DNA from: Bacteroidetes bacterium 43-93
GTDB taxonomy: Bacteria > Bacteroidota > Bacteroidia > Chitinophagales > Chitinophagaceae
Direction of reading: 5' to 3'
Length of the DNA stretch: 64,000 nt
Assembly (NCBI GenBank): GCA_001897855.1
Contig: MKUO01000011.1
Coordinates: 54,292-118,291 of the forward strand
Part shown: piece by piece, positions 44,065 through 52,650 of the stretch
How positions within the stretch are numbered: the first letter of the stretch is position 1
Layout: every line of letters begins with the position of its first letter
Notes under the pieces: model-generated
Told to the model about the DNA's origin: nothing
The model's input: only the letters and a program-made list of their open reading frames with translations
The model's database searches: none
Position numbers and translations under genes: made by a program

Positions 44065-44424
44065 TCAGACTGTTTCAAAACTTCCTGACAGCTTAAAGAG
44101 GTCCGAAGCATCGCTCTTAAAAGATGCGTTTACTGTATAACCTTTGCCCTCTTGCTGCCAGCTTATATTTACTACAGGTTGCACGTCGGGCGTTATGAGT
44201 TGAAGAAACTTTACAATACCGGCATTACGCATCCACAGGGGTTTGTCTGTTTGTTGTTCCAGCAGTTCTTTTACCATCTCCATCATACACACGCCTGGCA
44301 CTACAGGCTGTCCGGGAAAGTGTCCCTTGAATATATCATGCTGTCTGTTGAAGGCTACCTTACAGGAAAAACTATTGGGCTCGCGCTGCATGTATTCGAT
44401 CTTATAAAAATCATTCATCAACAT
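44065..44424 (-). CDS. FabZ-like hotdog protein (3-hydroxyacyl-ACP dehydratase family)
   Basis: A 119-residue protein with the FabA/FabZ signature FKGHFPGQPVVPGVCMMEM (about 32-50), including the catalytic-type His. It is shorter than housekeeping FabZ (about 150 residues) and sits in an overlapping four-gene set with a lipoprotein, LolA-like and polysaccharide-deacetylase genes. Similar sets occur in flexirubin/aryl-polyene loci, where a FabZ-like dehydratase, LolA-like carrier and deacetylase are common. Activity is inferred. Confidence 0.75.
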   Translation of the reverse strand: MLMNDFYKIEYMQREPNSFSCKVAFNRQHDIFKGHFPGQPVVPGVCMMEMVKELLEQQTDKPLWMRNAGIVKFLQLITPDVQPVVNISWQQEGKGYTVNASFKSDASDLFKLSGSFETV

Positions 44425-45070
44425 GGGACTCTATTTTATGTAGTGCTATCGTAAAATTTGCTCTGTGATGGTCAAAAAATACGCTATCCGGCATAGCATT
44501 ATCTTTTTCCTTACCCATCAGTTTTATTGTTATTACTTTCTTTTTCTCACCTGCGTTTTCTATCTGCTCCAGTTTACCCGCTTCAGATATGTAGTAGGCA
44601 TACCCTTTGCTTAATGTAAAACGGCTATACTGCCGTTTACCCCTACTGTCCGTGAAAGATTTTTCAGAATTTTTATCCAATCCTTTCATGAGTAGCAGGT
44701 TCATATCTTTTCGCAAGGTTTTTACCAATGCCGGCTTATCCAACTCGGGTATTATCTGTCTGACTGTGAACGAATCATCCTTACTCCATTCAAAATCAAA
44801 AAAGGTAAATCCCATCTCATTCTGGAATATAGCACGTACCGTGCCATTTTCCATTTGCCTGAAAAACAATAACCCACTTAGATGGAATTTCTTAAAAACA
44901 ATCCTTCCATTTACAGTACAACGGTATAATACCTTATCATATTGTGGTTTATATATTAGAGCAGACTCGCCTGAGACCTTGGCCGGTACTAAATTTCTGT
45001 ATGGGGATGCGCAGGACGCTGCTAATAAAATGACAAGAAAAAGACTATTTGATCTTAAAAAGGCTCTCAT
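44411..45070 (-). CDS. lipoprotein, unknown function
   Basis: A 219-residue lipoprotein (lipobox LAASC, Cys20). The mature part is beta-rich with a KFHLSGLLFFRQMENGTVRA segment and a lysine-rich end. It overlaps the LolA-like gene by 26 nt and the dehydratase-like gene by 14 nt (8 if the latter starts at 44418), so all are coupled. A role with LolA in carrying a lipid or lipoprotein to the outer membrane is a guess from context. Confidence 0.6.
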   Translation of the reverse strand: MRAFLRSNSLFLVILLAASCASPYRNLVPAKVSGESALIYKPQYDKVLYRCTVNGRIVFKKFHLSGLLFFRQMENGTVRAIFQNEMGFTFFDFEWSKDDSFTVRQIIPELDKPALVKTLRKDMNLLLMKGLDKNSEKSFTDSRGKRQYSRFTLSKGYAYYISEAGKLEQIENAGEKKKVITIKLMGKEKDNAMPDSVFFDHHRANFTIALHKIESHVDE

Positions 45071-45680
45071 TCAATGCAGCATTATGTACGGTATTCACGA
45101 AGTCCATATCCGTATAGTCTCCGCCTGTTTCTGTCATGGTAAGCCTGTTAACTTCCAGGTTTTTCCTGTTCATAAATACATCTATCTGCTTAAACATTCT
45201 CTTCATTGCCTCATTTGCAGGAACGAGCGACAATAGATATGCACCATTACTCTCATAAGCAGCTACCTTAAAATCCGGGTTTTGGAACACAGTGCCACGC
45301 ATACAATCAATCATAATACGATTGACGGACTGCATTGCTTTGCTATTCTTAGTGTTGATCTTACTTGTCTTTTGTTCATCTTTCACCATTACCTGCCCGC
45401 CATTCATTACCAGCAGATAAGAAAATGGGCTGGTGTATTCTATGCGTACCTTGTCTTCCTTCTGAAAAAAGAATTTCCCTTTTGATTTGATCTTGTCGGA
45501 AAGTAATGCCAGGCTCTTTGTTTGCACAAAATCGCTGCTTATGGTTTTTATCGCTGCATTGTTTGCAGAAAGTGCCTGTTGAAAGGAAGATATATTTTTT
45601 ACTGCTTCAAATCCTTTGGGTTGTGCTTGTACGGCAAGGCTGCCAATAATAATGAGTACACTAAGTAACGATCTACGCAT
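45045..45680 (-). CDS. LolA-like outer-membrane lipoprotein carrier
   Basis: I take the ATG at 45680, which overlaps the deacetylase stop by 8 nt and leads straight into a signal peptide (RRSLLSVLIIIGSLAVQAQ). The mature protein is the LolA fold: TISSDFVQTKSLALLSDKI, KGKFFFQKEDKVRIEYTSP and the YLLVMNGGQVMVKDEQKTS strand. LolA-type proteins carry lipidated cargo across the periplasm. In this overlapping set it could serve a dedicated envelope lipid pathway rather than general lipoprotein sorting. Confidence 0.8.
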   Translation of the reverse strand: MRRSLLSVLIIIGSLAVQAQPKGFEAVKNISSFQQALSANNAAIKTISSDFVQTKSLALLSDKIKSKGKFFFQKEDKVRIEYTSPFSYLLVMNGGQVMVKDEQKTSKINTKNSKAMQSVNRIMIDCMRGTVFQNPDFKVAAYESNGAYLLSLVPANEAMKRMFKQIDVFMNRKNLEVNRLTMTETGGDYTDMDFVNTVHNAALNESLFKIK

Positions 45681-46440
45681 AGGCTTCAATTCCAAGTAGT
45701 TTATCTACGCGAACAAAGGTATAGCCCTTTTGCCGGGCCTGCACAATAAATTCCGTTAAAATTTCAGCCGTAATAGCCATAGAATCATGCAGTAACACAA
45801 TGTCTCCCCCTTGCAGTTTGTTCAATATCCGGCTTAGTAGTTTCTTCGGATCTTTTATTTTGGTATCGAAAGACCGTACATTCCAGCCAATGCTATACAT
45901 ACCTGTCCGTTCTACAGCACGTGCAAGGTTGGGATTGGTTACTCCATATGGCGGCCTGAATAGTTTTGGCCTTACACCTGCTATCTCCATTATAGCCTGG
46001 TTAGTTTGCTCCATTTCTGCAGCCATCTTTTTGCTCGATTGCCAATCAAAGTTAAACCCGTGATAATAACTATGATTACCGATAAGATGCCCCTCCCTAT
46101 GCCATCTCTTTACAAGTTCAGGGTTCTGTACTGCATTCTTACCTATTGAAAAAAAGGCTGCTTCTACATTACCCTGCGTCAGAACGTCAAGTATCCTACC
46201 CGTATACTCAGCCGGACCATCGTCAAAAGTAATGGCGATAAATCTGCTGTTTTTACCTCTGTTGTAGGATCGGATAAAGAAATCCCATTGTATATATATG
46301 GCTCCTAATACAAGCGCATGGACATACAGTATCAGTAATATTGCCAGCCACCACCATTCAATAATACCGCCCAGGTAAGCGATATCCAGCAATATCAACA
46401 GGACAACGAAAACAATACTTGTAATTTTGTATGGACGCAC
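45673..46440 (-). CDS. polysaccharide deacetylase (NodB-domain) membrane protein
   Basis: A 255-residue protein with two N-terminal helices (about 8-26 and 30-50). NodB motifs are complete: AITFDDGPAEY (motif 1), GNHSYYHGF (motif 2, zinc His-x3-His), FRPPYGVTNP (motif 3) and DIVLLHDS (motif 5). A metal-dependent deacetylase acting on cell-surface glycans or a glycolipid. First of the overlapping set 46440-44065. Confidence 0.9.
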   Translation of the reverse strand: MRPYKITSIVFVVLLILLDIAYLGGIIEWWWLAILLILYVHALVLGAIYIQWDFFIRSYNRGKNSRFIAITFDDGPAEYTGRILDVLTQGNVEAAFFSIGKNAVQNPELVKRWHREGHLIGNHSYYHGFNFDWQSSKKMAAEMEQTNQAIMEIAGVRPKLFRPPYGVTNPNLARAVERTGMYSIGWNVRSFDTKIKDPKKLLSRILNKLQGGDIVLLHDSMAITAEILTEFIVQARQKGYTFVRVDKLLGIEAYA

Positions 46441-46452
46441 GCTGTAAAGAGA

Positions 46453-47196
46453 TTATTCCCAGCCCATTTTTTCTATCAGCGCTTCTGCTTCCGCTATATC
46501 TGCTGTCGTATTTACCTCCATTTGATGCGATTGGTCGATCATCATTTTAATATGGACTCCGTTTTCCACCAATCGTAATGCTTCTATGTTTTCCACATGT
46601 TCCAGCGGAGACATTGGCCATCCCAAAATTTTCAACATCAGGTCTTTGCGGAAAGCGTAAATACCAATATGGGCATAATGGCTGATCTGGAACGTTTTGT
46701 CCTGGATGAAAGGTATCGGCGCACGTGAAAAATAAATAGCAAATAACCTAAGGTCTAAAATTGCTTTAATAACGTAGGTACTGTCGATCTTGTTTGGTGC
46801 CTGCAACTTTTGCACCATCGATGCCGCTTCAATATTCTTGCCCATGTTGCCCTCGAATAGCTGAAGCAGTTTTTGTACCGCCGTGCCTTCTATAAAAGGA
46901 ATATTTCCTTGTACATACACAATAAAGTCTGCATCTGTCAGCGCTGCTACTTTGGCAATACCTTCCAATCCACTTTCTGATGTATGTTTTGTAAGCACGG
47001 CCTTGCCATCTACCTTTTTTATCTCTTCTTCAATACGCTTATCGTCAGTTACTACAATCACATCAGAAAACAAACCTGTACTTACAGCAGCTTTATAGGT
47101 CCTGGTTATCAGCGGCACTCCTTTTATAACCGATAATAATTTATCAGAAAACCCCGGTGATTGCAGACAAGCTGAGATCATCGCTACTACCTTCAT
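46453..47196 (-). CDS. KdsB-like cytidylyltransferase family protein with altered active site
   Basis: A 247-residue nucleotidyltransferase-fold protein resembling KdsB (CMP-Kdo synthetase): IYFSRAPIPF, HIGIYAFRKDL and ENIEALRLVENG match the family. But the nucleotide loop IPARxxSxRxPGKPL is degraded to ISACLQSPGFSDKLL, the metal Asp of VQGDEP is Asn98 (VQGNIPF), and the second metal Asp of GVDTPEDL is Asn229 (VNTTADI). This suggests a paralogue without normal CMP-Kdo synthetase activity or with another substrate. A functional kdsB should lie elsewhere. The fold call is strong; the activity is uncertain. Confidence 0.75.
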   Translation of the reverse strand: MKVVAMISACLQSPGFSDKLLSVIKGVPLITRTYKAAVSTGLFSDVIVVTDDKRIEEEIKKVDGKAVLTKHTSESGLEGIAKVAALTDADFIVYVQGNIPFIEGTAVQKLLQLFEGNMGKNIEAASMVQKLQAPNKIDSTYVIKAILDLRLFAIYFSRAPIPFIQDKTFQISHYAHIGIYAFRKDLMLKILGWPMSPLEHVENIEALRLVENGVHIKMMIDQSHQMEVNTTADIAEAEALIEKMGWE

Positions 47197-47244
47197 TATC
47201 TTGAGTTTAGAGATTAAAATTAATAATTAACAATCTAATAGTCC

Positions 47245-47631
47245 TCACTTTCTGCGAATACCTAATATCAACATGATCCAACCCAGTATAAAAAACGCGC
47301 CACCGATCGGAGTAAGAATACCAACAGCGCCCAAACCCTCGCCACCATTAGCTTTAAGAAGCGCTAAAAGATATAGCGAACCCGAAAACAAAATGATACC
47401 AATCATGAAAAAAGCACCCGCCATTGTCACCCCTTTGGTTGGTGCATATAAATGAATGATACCTACAGCCAGCAGCGCTAATGCATGATAAAACTGGTAG
47501 CGAACTCCTGTTTCAAAAGTTTGTAGAAGGTCAGGGCCAAGTAACGGTTTTAAGGCATGAGCGCCAAAGGCCCCTAATATTACAGCTAACCCTGCGAAAA
47601 TAGCGCCTGCCATCAACGACTGCTTATGCAT
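47245..47631 (-). CDS. DUF423 family membrane protein
   Basis: A 128-residue protein with four helices. The start LMAGAIFAGLAVILGAFGAH matches the YgdD/DUF423 signature, and the third-fourth helix region carries IILFSGSLYLL and GILTPIGGAFFILGW. It overlaps aroK by 19 nt. Function of the family is unknown. Confidence 0.88.
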   Translation of the reverse strand: MHKQSLMAGAIFAGLAVILGAFGAHALKPLLGPDLLQTFETGVRYQFYHALALLAVGIIHLYAPTKGVTMAGAFFMIGIILFSGSLYLLALLKANGGEGLGAVGILTPIGGAFFILGWIMLILGIRRK

Positions 47632-48137
47632 ACAGAAAAGATTTTATCAAAATTAGCAATGGAAATTTGTTCCGCTTGCAAAATGTAGTGTGCTTGCTTG
47701 TATATATTTTTCCGCTTTTCAAATAGCTGCTGTAATTCGCTTTTAATATCCGAAACAGAAGCCAGCAACGGACGTTCATTGGCATCTTCTTTTTGCTCAA
47801 AACGATCGGCAAGGGTTGCTATACCGGCATCCAAAAACACAGTACAACCTGCCTTCTTCATTATCTCCATATTATCATAAAATACAGGGGTGCCACCACC
47901 ACAAGACACGATTAACGGACGTTTATAGGTATCAATAATCGTTTCTAATAATCGATGCTCCAATATTCTAAAATTGGCTTCCCCATCTGTTTCAAATATT
48001 TCTGAAACCGTTTTTCCTTCTGCCTTTTCTATCACTTCATCTATATCTATATAGGGCACACCATAATTTTCAGACAACTTTTTTGCCCAATAAGTTTTAC
48101 CCGCGAAGGGCATCCCTATAAGAAACATTATATTCAT
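47613..48137 (-). CDS. aroK: shikimate kinase
   Basis: I take the ATG at 48137, in ATGA overlap with the cinA stop, giving 174 residues. The P-loop GMPFAGKTYWA, the shikimate-binding DIDEVIEKAEG and SEIFETDGEANFR, and the SCGGGTP motif are all present. It phosphorylates shikimate in aromatic amino-acid synthesis. Confidence 0.94.
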   Translation of the reverse strand: MNIMFLIGMPFAGKTYWAKKLSENYGVPYIDIDEVIEKAEGKTVSEIFETDGEANFRILEHRLLETIIDTYKRPLIVSCGGGTPVFYDNMEIMKKAGCTVFLDAGIATLADRFEQKEDANERPLLASVSDIKSELQQLFEKRKNIYKQAHYILQAEQISIANFDKIFSVCISSR

Positions 48138-49390
48138 GGGCGGCCCTTGATAAACTTCCACAACATGAACATCGCCATGATGGCCGCGCTTTCTTTATTC
48201 CGTATCCGGTCATGGTTAAAGCGAAACTCTTTTGCCTGGGTTTCAGTTGCCGATGCCACCGCTATCCACGCGGTCCTGGGCGCAGCGGTCTCACCTTCTA
48301 CTTTATCAACATCCAATATACCGGTTATACTAATGCTATAATCACTATTTAGTTTTTCCCTTACCCGTTCAGCCATTTCTCTTGCTACAGGTTCACTCAC
48401 GGCTCCATATGCGCCCAGTGTTTCTTTTTGTACTCCCAGTACGTTTTCCTTTACTTCTATCAGGTAAGGCACAATACAGCCTTTCAGGTATTTACTCGCA
48501 CCGGCAACCTGTGTTATCAGATGCGAAATATAACCACCCGTGCAGCTTTCCGCAAGTGCAATGGTAGCGCCTTTTTCGTTTAACAGGTTGCCCAATATCT
48601 GCTCAAAAGGTATATCTTCTGCCGCTACCACAATATTAGCAAGGCGCTCATGCAACTTACGTTGCCATGCTTCCACCTCACCAATAAGCCCTTCTTCATT
48701 TTCTTTTCTTCCTGTAAGCCTTAGTTTCACCATGCCCAGGCTAGGCAAGTATGCAAGACGTATATAGTGCGGTAATGCATTTTCTATATCTGCGATCCTT
48801 TCTGCAATAAAACTTTCACCTTCCCCCGCAGTAATAAGCGTGCGGTGCACCATTGCATCACTTTTAAAGCGGCTTTTATAAAGTGGCAATACACCATCTT
48901 CCATAATAGCCATCATTTCAAAAGGCACACCGGGCATCGAAATGATCAGCTTACCATTCCTTTCAAACAACATGCCGGGTGCCGTACCCATCCTGTTAAA
49001 CAACACCGTACAATTGTCGGGCACCTCCGCCTGCTTTAGGTTTCTTTCCAGAAATGGACGATTTCTGCGAATAAACATTTCCTTTACATGTTCCAGCACA
49101 CGCTCATCTACTTTCATCTTGCCGCCAAAATACTCGCATAGCAAAGGCTTAGTAATATCATCAGCAGTAGGTCCCAGGCCACCTGTTATCAAAACTGTAT
49201 CACATGTAGCTATCTCTTCATCCAGGGCCTTACGTATATCCGGTACGTTATCGCCTACAGCTATTCGCCTCACCACATCAATACCCAATGCATTCAATTG
49301 CCGGGCTATCCATGCCGAATTAGTATCTATTGTTTGCCCTATCAGCAATTCATCCCCTATAGTAATAATGGATGCTTTTATATTAGCCAT
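48134..49390 (-). CDS. cinA: CinA-type nicotinamide-nucleotide amidase / MoaB-like fusion
   Basis: A 418-residue fusion. The N-terminal part (about 5-175) is the MoCF/COG1058 domain (IITIGDELLIGQTIDTNSAW; TGGLGPTADDITK; SMPGVPFEM). The C-terminal part (about 250-418) is the CinA amidase with ALAESCTGGYISHLIT, containing the catalytic Ser-Cys region. It recycles nicotinamide mononucleotide in pyridine-nucleotide salvage. It starts 2 nt after the thioesterase stop. Confidence 0.94.
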   Translation of the reverse strand: MANIKASIITIGDELLIGQTIDTNSAWIARQLNALGIDVVRRIAVGDNVPDIRKALDEEIATCDTVLITGGLGPTADDITKPLLCEYFGGKMKVDERVLEHVKEMFIRRNRPFLERNLKQAEVPDNCTVLFNRMGTAPGMLFERNGKLIISMPGVPFEMMAIMEDGVLPLYKSRFKSDAMVHRTLITAGEGESFIAERIADIENALPHYIRLAYLPSLGMVKLRLTGRKENEEGLIGEVEAWQRKLHERLANIVVAAEDIPFEQILGNLLNEKGATIALAESCTGGYISHLITQVAGASKYLKGCIVPYLIEVKENVLGVQKETLGAYGAVSEPVAREMAERVREKLNSDYSISITGILDVDKVEGETAAPRTAWIAVASATETQAKEFRFNHDRIRNKESAAIMAMFMLWKFIKGRP

Positions 49391-49392
49391 AA

Positions 49393-49806
49393 CTATCTAC
49401 TAAAAAACGGTGCAAGCCTCTGGTATAATTCAGCAGGCATATTTATTTTCTTTTTTTCTTTCGGATCGAAGAACACTAAGGTAGTAACACCAACATTCAG
49501 CAGTTGTTCCTGTTCATTATACAATTCTGAATGGAACTGGATTTTAGGCCCTTCCGGCAATTCCTTTAAAATAGTCTTTACCGTTATCAGGTTATCATAT
49601 AATGCAGGCCGCAAATATTTTACATTTAGCTCCGCCACCGGCATTACAATGCCCATATCTTCCAGTTCTTTGTAGGTAAATCCGAGCTGTCTTATCGCCT
49701 CTGCCCTTCCAACTTCATAATACAATGCATAATATCCGTAATACAGGTAACCCATCTGGTCTGTTTCACCATAGCGCACCCGTACTTGTGTTGTCGATTC
49801 GTACAT
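49393..49806 (-). CDS. acyl-CoA thioesterase, YbgC-like hotdog
   Basis: A 137-residue hotdog thioesterase of the YbgC type: VRYGETDQMGYLYYGYYALY (about 9-28) holds the ETDxMGYLYYG active-site block, with ITVKTILKELPEGPKIQF downstream. Substrate unknown; often linked with envelope maintenance. Lies between SDR and cinA genes, 5 nt and 2 nt away. Confidence 0.9.
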   Translation of the reverse strand: MYESTTQVRVRYGETDQMGYLYYGYYALYYEVGRAEAIRQLGFTYKELEDMGIVMPVAELNVKYLRPALYDNLITVKTILKELPEGPKIQFHSELYNEQEQLLNVGVTTLVFFDPKEKKKINMPAELYQRLAPFFSR

Positions 49807-49811
49807 AGATC

Positions 49812-50591
49812 CTATTTGGTAGCGTTTGCCTTTTCTGCATCTTTTATCGAATAAATACCATTCGCCTGGTTCAGGCAGGTTATCGTAAGGTCATTGATAC
49901 AAACATGCTCCGGCAGCGTAGCACAGTAATACACAGTATTAGCTATGTCTTCCGCTTGCAGTGGCTTAAATCCTTTATAAACATTGTCGGCCCTTTCCTG
50001 GTCGCCTTTAAAGCGTACCAACGAAAATTCCGTCTCAGCCATCCCCGGATTCACTGCGGTAACCTTTATACTATAAGGCAGCAGGTCTATTCTCATCGAT
50101 TGGCTCAGTGCTTCTACGGCAAACTTAGTTGCGCAATACACATTTCCATTTTTATAAACAAGCTTACCCGCAGTAGATCCAATATTAAAGATATGTCCTC
50201 CTTTTTCTTTCATCAAAGGCAATACATTTCTTGTTACATACAATAAACCTTTCACATTCGTATCTACCATCAGGTCCCAGTCATCTATATCACCTTCGTC
50301 TATTGTCGACAAGCCTGATGCCAGACCAGCATTGTTTACAAGAATGTCTACTCTTTCCACGCTCTTTTTCAACATGCTTATTGCATCCGTCACTTGATTC
50401 CTGTCTCTTACGTCAAATATCAATTCTATTACATTCACATGGTATTTTGCTTCCAGCTCTTGTTTCAATTGATTCAATCTGTCAGCCCGTCTTCCCGTTA
50501 TACAAAGATCATATCCGTTTGCCGCAAACACTTTTGCAATAGCTTCACCAAAACCCGATGTCGCACCCGTAACCAATACCAGTTTGTTCAT
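49812..50591 (-). CDS. short-chain dehydrogenase/reductase (YdfG-like)
   Basis: A 259-residue classical SDR. TGATSGFGEAIAKVFA is the cofactor motif, NNAG is at about 88-91, and the catalytic Ser-x11-Tyr-x3-Lys reads GSTAGKLVYKNGNVYCATKF (its Ser about 138 and YCATK). Similar to YdfG 3-hydroxy acid dehydrogenases. The substrate is unknown. It heads a run of four overlapping or near-overlapping genes (SDR, thioesterase, cinA, aroK). Confidence 0.93.
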   Translation of the reverse strand: MNKLVLVTGATSGFGEAIAKVFAANGYDLCITGRRADRLNQLKQELEAKYHVNVIELIFDVRDRNQVTDAISMLKKSVERVDILVNNAGLASGLSTIDEGDIDDWDLMVDTNVKGLLYVTRNVLPLMKEKGGHIFNIGSTAGKLVYKNGNVYCATKFAVEALSQSMRIDLLPYSIKVTAVNPGMAETEFSLVRFKGDQERADNVYKGFKPLQAEDIANTVYYCATLPEHVCINDLTITCLNQANGIYSIKDAEKANATK

Positions 50592-50616
50592 GCTTATGTT
50601 TCTTAGTTTCAGATAT

Positions 50617-50645
50617 TAAAGATACTATCACGTACTGAATACAAA
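50617..50645 (-). promoter_or_regulatory. candidate promoter for the SDR-cinA-aroK run
   Basis: Minus strand TATCTTTA (50617-50624), one base off TAnnTTTG, with TTTG (50642-50645) 17 nt upstream. Confidence 0.35.
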
Positions 50646-50664
50646 ACGTATAGTATTAAAATGA

Positions 50665-50689
50665 AAATGTTCCGTTTTGCGGAACATTT
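50665..50689 (-). terminator. probable terminator after the type B T9SS gene
   Basis: Perfect 10-bp stem AAATGTTCCG/CGGAACATTT with a 5-nt loop, followed on the minus strand by TTCATTTTAA; T-run is interrupted. It lies 10 nt past the stop. Confidence 0.65.
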
Positions 50690-50698
50690 ATATAATTG

Positions 50699-52645
50699 TC
50701 ATCGTAGTAGCGTCACATCTCCTTTCTGCAGTTCATCTTTCCCAAATCTATCTGTGACGGATAATACCCAGAAATAAGTACCTATATCAGCATCCTTCCC
50801 CTTATACGTGCCATCCCAGCCATCTCCAATATGATCTGTCTGAAATACCAATTCGCCAAAACGATTGAACACCCTGAAGAAATTAATTTTTGCATACCCT
50901 ACACTTATCATGCGCAGGTAATCGTTCAATCCGTCCCGGTTAGGCGTAAATGCACTAGGCACAAACAATGATGCCTGGTTCACTACCCATACTTTTATCG
51001 AATCGTCACCTTCGCAGCCTGCAGCACTTTTAATGTGTACATTATAATTATAATGCCCGGTATCAGGGTAAAATCCCTGCGGGTTATTGATATTCGTTAA
51101 ATTAAGCCTGTCACTCGGTGTCCATGTATATTCTACACCGCCTACTGCATAAAAGTTGATGGTTTCTCCTTTTACGATCACGGTGTCATTGCCGGCAAAT
51201 GGATCAAACCAACTCACGTTTACATCTTTGGTTGCCGTGTCAAGGCATCCTTTGATACTCTTTACAATAAGTGAAACCTTGTAATTACCACCCAATGCGA
51301 AGGAATGCACAGGGTTGCGGTCATATACATCATCTGTACCGTCACCAAAATTCCATTTCCATTCAATGAGCGGTTTGTAGGTAACGGTAGAAGTATCGGT
51401 GAATTGTATCGGTGTTTTAGGACACATCAAACCGCTGTAGAGGTATTCCGCATCTATTGAGGGATATATTTTTACCAGCCTCGATATACTATCGGGGCAG
51501 GTACTTCCTTTATTTACAACCAGCTTTACTACATAAGTACCGGTATCAGGGTAATTGAATGTTGGCTCAAAATCGTTCGACTTAGCTCCTTCTACACCAA
51601 AGTCCCAGTCATACGCAAAACCGCCGGTGCTTCTGTTTAAAAAATGCACCGATGTACCCTGGCAATCTACTATATAGGTATTAAACTCTTCAGACAACTG
51701 CGGTATATCAGCCACTACCGCTTTAGAGCAGTTAGTAACAACAAACTGGAATTCCCTATGCACGGAGTTGATCCGAATTCCGTTTCGCCATTCATTACAA
51801 CAAACAGACACTACATACCTGCCCTGCAAATTTGGCGTACCGGTTATCAAACCCGTTTTAGGATCTATCTGTATAGTAGGATTGCCCGCCATAGGCTTAG
51901 TTGGCGAAAAACCTGTTACATAACCATAACTCGGCGGATTATTGCTGGGCACTGTAATAGGTGCAGGCAACACTGGTGATGGAAAAGGCTTGGGGTTATT
52001 AAATACACCACCGGGATAAGCATCACAAAACTCATAGCTCAAAGAATCTCCGTCAGCATCTGTAGCGGAGTGATCGTAAACCAACGGATTATTGATACAA
52101 ATGATCTGCGGAGGATAATTTTTAAATACCGCACTGTTATTGATACCAATATTCGATGACGGAATATCGCAATAATAGGTGGCACCTACCTGGCTAGGAT
52201 TGTTGATATTCAGGATGGAAGCATTACGGCAACATCTTACATATATCACACGCATGGCCGTATTTTGCGGCAATGCGTATTGCTTTACAAATGTTACTCG
52301 TTTCAGGCAGGTGGGGGGTGGGTTGTTAACGCAACTGTTACTGAAGTTGGGCGGAACAGCTATATCTTCCTTTTTGTAGATGGAATCAATTGGTATGATT
52401 GTGTTACCGGCTTGAGTAAAGATGCCAATATATGCCGGGTTATCCTGCATAATTGCATCCGGCAAACCATTAATACAATCCTGGTATATCACCAGTCTTA
52501 TTTCATAGATCAACCTCCCATTGCCATCGCCACTAATGAATTTATAGGATAATTCTCCACCAACGATATGCGTAGCCCATACCGGCGCAGAAATGACAGA
52601 TAATATCGCCGTTAAGAGAACTAAAATTGCGCTACGCAACTTCAT
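50699..52645 (-). CDS. T9SS type B sorting-domain protein with PKD domains
   Basis: A 648-residue exported protein. A signal peptide (about 1-24) is followed by a large N-terminal region with several Cys (HIVGGELSYKF start), then two PKD-like domains (DWDFGVEGAKSNDFEPTFNYP, shortened to its DWDFG and FNYPDTGTY blocks; WKWNFGDGTDDV). The C-terminal 85 residues are the CHU_C/type B sorting domain (VPSAFTPNRDGLNDY; FNRFGELVFQTD; GTYFWVLSV). It is secreted by the gliding/type IX machinery and probably surface-bound, perhaps in adhesion. Function is not further resolvable. Confidence 0.92.
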   Translation of the reverse strand: MKLRSAILVLLTAILSVISAPVWATHIVGGELSYKFISGDGNGRLIYEIRLVIYQDCINGLPDAIMQDNPAYIGIFTQAGNTIIPIDSIYKKEDIAVPPNFSNSCVNNPPPTCLKRVTFVKQYALPQNTAMRVIYVRCCRNASILNINNPSQVGATYYCDIPSSNIGINNSAVFKNYPPQIICINNPLVYDHSATDADGDSLSYEFCDAYPGGVFNNPKPFPSPVLPAPITVPSNNPPSYGYVTGFSPTKPMAGNPTIQIDPKTGLITGTPNLQGRYVVSVCCNEWRNGIRINSVHREFQFVVTNCSKAVVADIPQLSEEFNTYIVDCQGTSVHFLNRSTGGFAYDWDFGVEGAKSNDFEPTFNYPDTGTYVVKLVVNKGSTCPDSISRLVKIYPSIDAEYLYSGLMCPKTPIQFTDTSTVTYKPLIEWKWNFGDGTDDVYDRNPVHSFALGGNYKVSLIVKSIKGCLDTATKDVNVSWFDPFAGNDTVIVKGETINFYAVGGVEYTWTPSDRLNLTNINNPQGFYPDTGHYNYNVHIKSAAGCEGDDSIKVWVVNQASLFVPSAFTPNRDGLNDYLRMISVGYAKINFFRVFNRFGELVFQTDHIGDGWDGTYKGKDADIGTYFWVLSVTDRFGKDELQKGDVTLLR

Positions 52646-52650
52646 AGGTG

